Positions 57,781 through 64,000 of a stretch of 64,000 bases of DNA are shown in pieces. The notes below the pieces were generated by a model. The model searched no databases. It was not told where the DNA came from and saw nothing but the letters and a program-made list of their open reading frames with translations. Made by a program: the position numbers and the translations under genes. Where the stretch lies: assembly GCA_035048495.1 (NCBI GenBank), contig CM068547.1, positions 20,529,913-20,593,912 of the forward strand, in the 5' to 3' direction. Position 1 is the stretch's first letter. Every line of letters starts with the position of its first letter. This DNA is from Euptelea pleiosperma (taxonomy: Eukaryota > Streptophyta > Magnoliopsida > Ranunculales > Eupteleaceae).

Positions 57781-58159
57781 CTCTATCAAATCCATTCCCA
57801 CAATAATAATTAGTGTGCATGTGAAAAATATAAGATATACTGTTTCAATAATCTTCTAATGCACACTAGTAAAAATTGACCAATCATAATAATTAAAAGA
57901 TATCATACTCAGATTAGCAAAATTTTACTAAAATAGTTAAGTTCTTGTTCTTTGAATGTTCTCGAAAATTACTGCTCATCAAAATCGTATATTTAAATAG
58001 TAATTTTAACATTCTTCTGAACAATTGATCTTTTGATTTTCTGAAAAAAATATTTCAATTTTTATTTTTCAAAAATGAAGTAAAATCAAAAGGAAAACAA
58101 AAACAAAAAATATCCCTCCACAAAAATAAGAATGGAAAACACAAAGGGATAGTGAGCAC
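57781..58159 (-). mobile_element. D2 non-coding stretch next to gag
   Basis: Collinear with 48470-48880 of D1, AT-rich, no coding motif. Confidence 0.8.
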
Positions 58160-58850
58160 AATACTCAGAGATGGGATCTATTAGGATAGTTCTCCTTCAG
58201 AGAATATATTCTACTCCACACAGATGTGATTTTAGTGGATAGACTAGTTCTCTTAGGATCTCTCCTCTTTTGAGTTACAGAACTCTGATGATGTTTGAAT
58301 TTCTCAAGAGATTTAATTTCCTTGATTAATTCTCTAGACCTTTCAAAAAGGTCTTTCATCTTCCTAGATAGCACATCCAAATAGTTTATCTCATGATATG
58401 TCTTCATAGGAAATCTTTGACTCTTCACATTCTGAGTTGAGTTCACCTCTTTCTCTAGAGAATTTTAATATCCTCTTCTCAGGTTATGATAGTCTCTAAT
58501 CACATGACCCACCTTTTTGCAGTATGTACAATGACGATTGCTTTTGACAACTTTGATTTGGTCATTTATCTGAATAGGAATAGTTTGAGCCTTAACAAAA
58601 ATCGTCTTGGAAGAAAACCATTCTTCTTGATTTTGGTTGTAACCCAAACCATGTTTGTCTCCATAGACTTTTTCCACACGAAGAATCTCATTAAGCTTTG
58701 CAGAGCTAGATGGGAATCCTAACACATCCCTCTTAGATTTGAGAAGCTCATTTTCCAGGTGATTCCTTATGTGTCATATAAGTTTAGAATTCACATTCCA
58801 GTGACTTGTTCCTTTTTAACAGAGACTCATTCTCTTGTTCTAAACCAATA
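58160..58850 (-). pseudogene. gag: D2 gag, C-terminal part
   Basis: The minus strand shows the SSAKLNEILRVEKVYGDKHG stretch and the second knuckle CTYCKKVGHVIRDY, whose last Cys is Tyr. It continues into the MKDLFERSRELIKEI helix (58165-58446). It is broken by frame changes and by insertion of B4 at 58851. Confidence 0.85.
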
Positions 58851-61538
58851 TGATATTCGCTTAAAAGTGCGTATTTTCCACTGTTATCTTCTAAGCGTTT
58901 TCACACTCTCCTACGTTAAAATGCTCTATTTATCTACTTTTCTACGTAAGAGTCTATTTTGCTGCGTAGAACACACTTTTCTGGACAAAATGGTATATTT
59001 GCATGCATTAAACACATTTTCGGAAGTCTAGACATTGAGTCGTTCTGATAAAGTCTCATAACGCGCTTCTTCTGTCGCAGGAAACCCCGATGGGACAATT
59101 CTCGAGACTTGCGAGCCCACATCGATCAGGAAAGCTGATTATCAAAGCTTAAAGAGCCAACATGCTATGACTAGAAGATATGGGCCAAATATGAGCTGAA
59201 TAAGATGACCAAAAAGCCGGCCCAAAGAACGAAGAGAACAAGAGAGCCAATGACCAAGAGACGGACCAAAGCGTTTAAAGCCACATGAGTCAGCAAGGAA
59301 TGATAGTCTACTCTATTGGAGAAGCGTGAGGATGGTCACAGTGAAGACCAGGGTTCCAGACCCTCTGCCAATACTTTTATCTCCATTTTCTAATATTTTC
59401 TCTCTCATCTCTCCTTATTCTCTCTCTCTTCATCTCTCGGTCATCGGATCTACTAACCTAACCCCAGAACTCCTGCCCGTTAGCTCTGGCCCATCTCCCT
59501 AAGCTATCGGACCATTGGATCTTCCATCGGACCTTTGGATCTCTCTAGATCCATCGATCTACCAATCTGGGTCCCAATCAAGTCACCATCCATCCGATCG
59601 ACATCAGATTGTCTGTCACATCATCTTGTGAGACGATGGACATCATCAATCCATGTGGGCCAGTAGCCGGGCCCATCATCATCGACCCGCTGTCCGACCA
59701 TTTAGTGGACCCCGTGAATTTCAAAATAATTTTAATTAAATTTTAAAAAATGGGGGGTCCACTAAATGGGGAAATTCCCCAAAGAAAAGTAGGGTTTTAC
59801 TAAAAAAAAAATAATAATAATATTTTTTTTTATTTCGAAAATTCCCTAATTTCCATTAATGGAAACTAGGGAGCTTTAAAAGGGGAAGGAGAAGGGTTCG
59901 TTTGAACCCTAATCCCCCTCCTTTCTTCTTCTTTCTCTCCCCCAAAACCTTCCCCCACGTTCTACCCCTCCTCCTCTCCTTCTTTCCTCCTCTTCTTCGT
60001 CTTCTTCTTCTTCTTCATCTTCTTAATCATCGCCGGAGTTGCAGACAGCAACTCCGGTCGTCTTCTTCATGCACCATCACCTGCACGTTCCTCCTATCCT
60101 TCTGCCCCTTCTCCTCTTCTTCTTCGTCTTCCTCTTCTTCTCCTTCGTTCCATCATCTTCTTGCTGCTGTTGTGTGCAGCAGCACCGCTCCTCCTCTTCT
60201 CTCGCAGGAGTTGCAGACTGCAGCTCTAGCCGCCAGGAACACCACCCCTCTCTACAGGCTCTCCATCTCTCCACCACGTTCTTCTCTCTTGCTGGCCGCC
60301 TTCAACTTCTTCCACGTTTCCCCCCCCCCCAAACAGCAACATCACCGCCTGCATCTCCACCATTACCGCCTCCTCTCTCACTCCCACGTTACCACCAGCA
60401 GCTGCTGTACCGCCCCATGGAGATCACGATCTGATCTCTCCCACATTTTCTCCTTGCTGCTGCTCTCACCAACAGCTCACCCACCGTGATCTACACTTGC
60501 TGCCCTCCACAGTTTTAACCCACAATAGAAAAAGAAAAAAAAAAAAAAAGAAGAACAAAGAAGATAAAAAGAAGAAGGAGGTGGGATACCACCTCGTTGC
60601 ATCTCCACCATCATCCTCCATGTGCGACCACACAACCATCTCCTTGCCGTCGTCTTCAGCATCTCCGGTGATCATCTCCACCTTTGCCCGAAGCAGCGAT
60701 GTAGCACTCCCTGCTGATCGCTCAACGCCCTTGCAACTCGCCTAAAACCACTGCTTCCACCATTGTAGATGGCAAGCCTGCCACCAGAACTCCATGCTGC
60801 CACTCCACCTTGCTGCCGCCTTACCAAGATCACTAGATTGCCCATCTATTCTCCACCATTAAACGTCATCATTCTTCATCACAAGGTACACCTTCATGAC
60901 TTACTATAGTGTACACATTGGTGCTACACCGGACAATCAACTTGCAGCCCTCTCCACCATGCGGTCCCCTCCGCACCTATTGTGCCCGAGGCATCACCAT
61001 TTGCAAGAGAAGTTAGGTACTTTCTCTCTTCTCTTACCCTTCTCTCTCACCATTAGTTCTCTTCTTCAATCTCCCTTCTATCTCTAGGTTTTAGTTAACT
61101 TTCTCTCTCTAGGGTAATTCTTTTACTTTCTCTCTCCAGTTCTTGCTTCTCTCTCTACATCTCTTTATAGTCATTATTTGTAGTAATTTTACAAAGAAAG
61201 TTTGTAAATATTTTGATTGAGTAAAGTTTAGTTGATTTTGCATTATTGTGTTTTTAGTCTTATTTTTGTTTTAATTGCTTGTGGCAATTTCTCTCTCTAA
61301 AAATCACTATGCATGTTTTAAATCGTTTCACCATTCTCACCCCACCACAATTTCTAAAATAAATCCGTCATTTCATGTTCATGAATTGAGCGAACTAACC
61401 CCGAGTGCGGATCGACTTCCGACACGAATCCCTATACAAAAGTTCATATTTTGCAAGATTAAAAATACGGATCAAATTACAAATGTGTTGATTCTAGGGT
61501 TTCCGTAATGAACGACGTGGAAAAAAACCCTAGTTTCA
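58851..61538 (+). mobile_element. Solo LTR B4
   Basis: 2688 bp, TGATATTCGC to CTAGTTTCA, TSD CAATA at 58846-58850 and 61539-61543. tRNA-like block about 59309-59363, hairpin at 60032-60057 with a degenerate second copy near 60205-60230, U5 block about 61400. Confidence 0.95.
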
Positions 61539-61543
61539 CAATA

Positions 61544-62718
61544 ATAGACACTTTTAATTTTTTAGTGTCAATCAATAAGGCAGCAATTTCAAAGTCAAGA
61601 CATTTAACTCTGTCAGATAAAACTTTATTTGCCTTAATAAATTTTATCGATTTCTCGTACAGTCCTTTCACACCAACTGTCAAGTCATCCGAGTCCCCAT
61701 TGTAAGAGTCTTTTGAACTCTCACTTTTCTTGGAATCTCCATGAGATGCATAAGGACTATTAAAACGAGCAACAAAAGTCATATACTTATCAGTCTTTTC
61801 ATTACTATCTGAATCATCAAAATGATCCCTGATTCTTCATCCCAAGTGGCATTGAATGTTTTTACCTTGCCCTTATACTCTTCTTTGTTTGGGCAAACAT
61901 TAGCAAACTGACCAAAACCCTTACATTTGAAACATTAGGGTTCGCTTGAGCGGCTTTCCCTAGGGTTCCTTTCACTTCTACTACATCTCTCATGAGGTCT
62001 GGCATGTTCCTTAGATTTATCAAAAGTTTTATTGTTCTTAACTCTATCATTTTTAGAACAGAAAAACTTCTTGAATTTTTTGATTTCTTTCGTTGTCTCA
62101 AGTTCATCTCATAAGTTTGTAAAGACCCAACCAGCTCATCAATTTTGAGAGAGTCAACATCCTTGCTCTCCTTAATAGCAGTAACCTTAGCCTAAAATCT
62201 ATCAGGTAAGGATCTCAAAATTTTTCGAACAACTTTGGATTCAGGAATGATTTCACCCAAGTTGTGAGTAGAGTCCACAATATCACTAAGTTGGGCATAG
62301 AACTCAGTGAATGTATCATTCTAATGGATTCGAACTTAGAAGTCAGTATTTGAAGTTTAGAAATTTTAACCGCTGGCGTTCCTTCATGAGTGACTCTAAA
62401 AATGTCTCATGCTTCTTTAGTCAAAGAACAAGTAAAGGTTCTTCAAAACTCATTCTTATCAATTACATTAAAAATAGTATTTAGCCCTTTGCTATTTGGA
62501 CAACAACAATCTATGTCCTCTTTGCTCCAGTCGGCTTTAGGTTTAAGAATGGTTTTATCTCCTACTGCCATTGTGGGTGGTGACCAACTATCCACTACAG
62601 ACATCCAGACTCTTCCATTAATAGACTTTAGAAAAGCCCTCATCTTAGCCTTCCAATAGGCATAATCTTCTCCATCAAACAATGGAGGTCTAGATGTGTT
62701 TCCACATACTCTTTGTAT
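61544..62718 (-). pseudogene. gag: D2 gag, N-terminal part
   Basis: The minus strand has the Gag N-terminus FDGEDYAYWKAKMRAFLKSI near 62620-62680, without the stop found there in D1. The D1 start codon is ATA here (62716-62718). The first knuckle (near 61910-61940) is CFKCKGFGQFANVCP, with Gln for His. Several stops and frame changes break the core. Confidence 0.85.
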
Positions 62719-62795
62719 TTTGACAAATTAATGAAAATAGACTGGCTTCACAGGAATCTAAATTCAAGTGATTAAACCTTAAATAGAATAACCCG

Positions 62796-62806
62796 CTCTG
62801 ATACCA
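62796..62806 (-). other. Primer binding site of D2 (tRNA-iMet)
   Basis: The minus strand reads TGGTATCAGAG two bases from the 5' LTR end. Confidence 0.95.
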
Positions 62807-62808
62807 AT

Positions 62809-64000
62809 TGAAATAATACCGGTCCATTCTCTTTAATCCAATATACCTAGAATGGTGGATTGATTAGGTATTTAAAATTAATTATACCTACAAAGTTTTA
62901 CTAGTTAATGGTAGGGGAACAAAATCGCATGCCTTAGTTGTTTGATTAAAGATTATCACAACCGACTCAAATCGAATATACCTCCGTGGTATATTTTCTT
63001 TTTGTCGTTTAGTCTAATCAAGATAAATAGCATAATACAAACAAACAATCACACAAGACAAGAGATTTTTACGTGGAAAACTTAGCCAAGGAAAAACCAT
63101 GGGACTACGTCAGACGGAAAGTATCACTAACTGAAAAGTTAAACGAAACAAAGGTTACCTACGCAGCACCGTTGTAAATACAGCTTCCAACATTAGCCAA
63201 GGCCTACTGCCGATACGTCCAAGTCCTCTAAATCAATACTACGAATCCACGCACGCCCTTCCAGCCAAGAAGCCTTATCCGCTTGTTCAGTTTGGTACAC
63301 CCCAAACTTACTGTCGATCAGCTCCTCCGATCTTAATTCTCAACACTCTCACCTTTGTAGAAGGTGAACGATTTAGTACACCCTGAACCCTAAGTTGCTC
63401 TAAAGGTGTTGAGTCACACTAGTACACTCAGGCTACTAGGTCGAATATATGAGTGGAAGACCTAAGCTGAGGGATGGATCAAGCACTTGGCTTTGATCAA
63501 GAAGAGGAACAAGCTCACAAGATGTGAATGAGAAACAAGCTTATTGCTCTTCGAATGGACACTCTAATAAATAAATATTTTTTTCTCTCTCTTGAAAGAT
63601 TGAGTCACTCTATGTCTCTGTGTGTGTTTAGAAAAGGTATAGAAGGGTTGTATTTATAGAATTCGTGACCCTGAGTCATGTATAATGTGGGATAGTAGAA
63701 CTAAAAAATTCAGATCTGAGAAAGACTAAGTTCGTGCAAAGTCCAATCGATTGTACTCTTGGTCCAATCGATTGGGCCATGTCCAATCGATTGGCCTTAA
63801 TAAGTTTCATATTCCGTAGGCTCCAATCGATTACACAGAGGTCTCCAATTGATTGAACTCAAATAAGTTTCTGTCCCGAAGGCTCCAATCGATTTCACAG
63901 AGTCTCCAATCGATTAGACTCAAATAAGTTTCTGTCCCGAGGGCTCCAATCGATTTCACAGAGTCTCCAATCGATTGGGATAATATATTATTCTGCCTCG
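62809..64000 (-). repeat. D2 5' LTR (partial, leaves window)
   Basis: It starts at the TTTCA terminus (TGAAATAAT on the plus strand). It carries the TATA box (63651-63659, minus) and the CCAATCGATTGG array (63740-64000). About 0.4 kb of U3 is missing beyond the edge. Confidence 0.93.

Larger units (their letters stand above)
31469..64000 (-). mobile_element. Element D2: copia-like, pol-less LTR retrotransposon with five nested insertions
   Basis: Minus strand. The 3' LTR is at the left (31469-35603, with B1 inside), the internal region runs to 62808 with B2, C2, B3 and B4 inserted, and the 5' LTR starts at 62809 and leaves the window. Each insertion has a perfect 5-bp TSD. Once these are removed about 8.1 kb remain, collinear with D1 (8.6 kb): gag, a non-coding stretch, a second ORF, then the PPT. 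Both genes are broken. No pol gene is present. Confidence 0.9.

Overview
This window is nuclear, repeat-derived plant DNA, almost certainly from a flowering plant with a repeat-rich genome. I find no host gene, no intact tRNA or rRNA gene and no prokaryotic feature. Nearly every base belongs to LTR retrotransposons nested inside one another. I delimited them by TG...CA ends, 5-bp target-site duplications (TSDs), primer binding sites (PBS) and polypurine tracts (PPT). The species cannot be named from the sequence.

Names used here: A and A2 are full-type elements, and B1-B5 are solo or partial LTRs, of one Ty3/gypsy-like group. Its LTRs are about 2.5-3.0 kb, start TGATATTCGC, end CTACTTTCA, and in A are followed by a tRNA-Asp PBS. 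C, C2 and C3 are a second group with LTRs TGTAATACCC...GGGGCGTGACA and a tRNA-Met PBS. D1 and D2 are a Ty1/copia-like group with LTRs TGTAAGGAATA...TTTCA, a tRNA-Met PBS and a Gag of the copia type.

Nest 1 (1-31332). B5 on the minus strand (30518-31332) was entered by A2 on the minus strand. The A2 5' LTR is 3539-5100 plus 29111-30517, and its leader and gag start run off the left edge (1-1957). Next to that LTR lies a rearranged palindrome (1958-3538). Element A on the plus strand (5101-29110, TSD GTGGT) sits inside the A2 LTR. Element C on the minus strand (5754-18329, TSD TCTTC) sits inside the 5' LTR of A. C is an LTR-internal-LTR-internal-LTR array.

Nest 2 (31469-64000). D2 on the minus strand fills the right half and leaves the window in its 5' LTR. 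It was entered by solo LTRs B1, B2, B3 and B4 (all plus strand) and by solo LTR C2 (minus strand). C2 itself contains solo LTR C3 and the complete element D1 (44859-53445, TSD CATAC). With nested insertions removed, D2 is about 8.1 kb in the window, which agrees with the 8.6 kb of D1.

Coding content. A carries one intact 613-codon ORF (22396-24237) that looks like a rearranged Gag with a low-complexity Q/Y-rich front. D1 and D2 carry a broken copia-type gag and a second ORF that may be a 'putative plant transposon protein' domain gene. C carries no ORF. I recognise no protease, integrase, reverse transcriptase or RNase H anywhere in the 64 kb, so every element appears to depend on proteins supplied in trans. 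The most interesting signals are non-coding: a tRNA-like block in the U3 of the A/B LTRs, a recurrent hairpin in the transcribed part of those LTRs, and palindromic CCAAT arrays in the D LTRs that recur with a TATA box in front of the second D gene.
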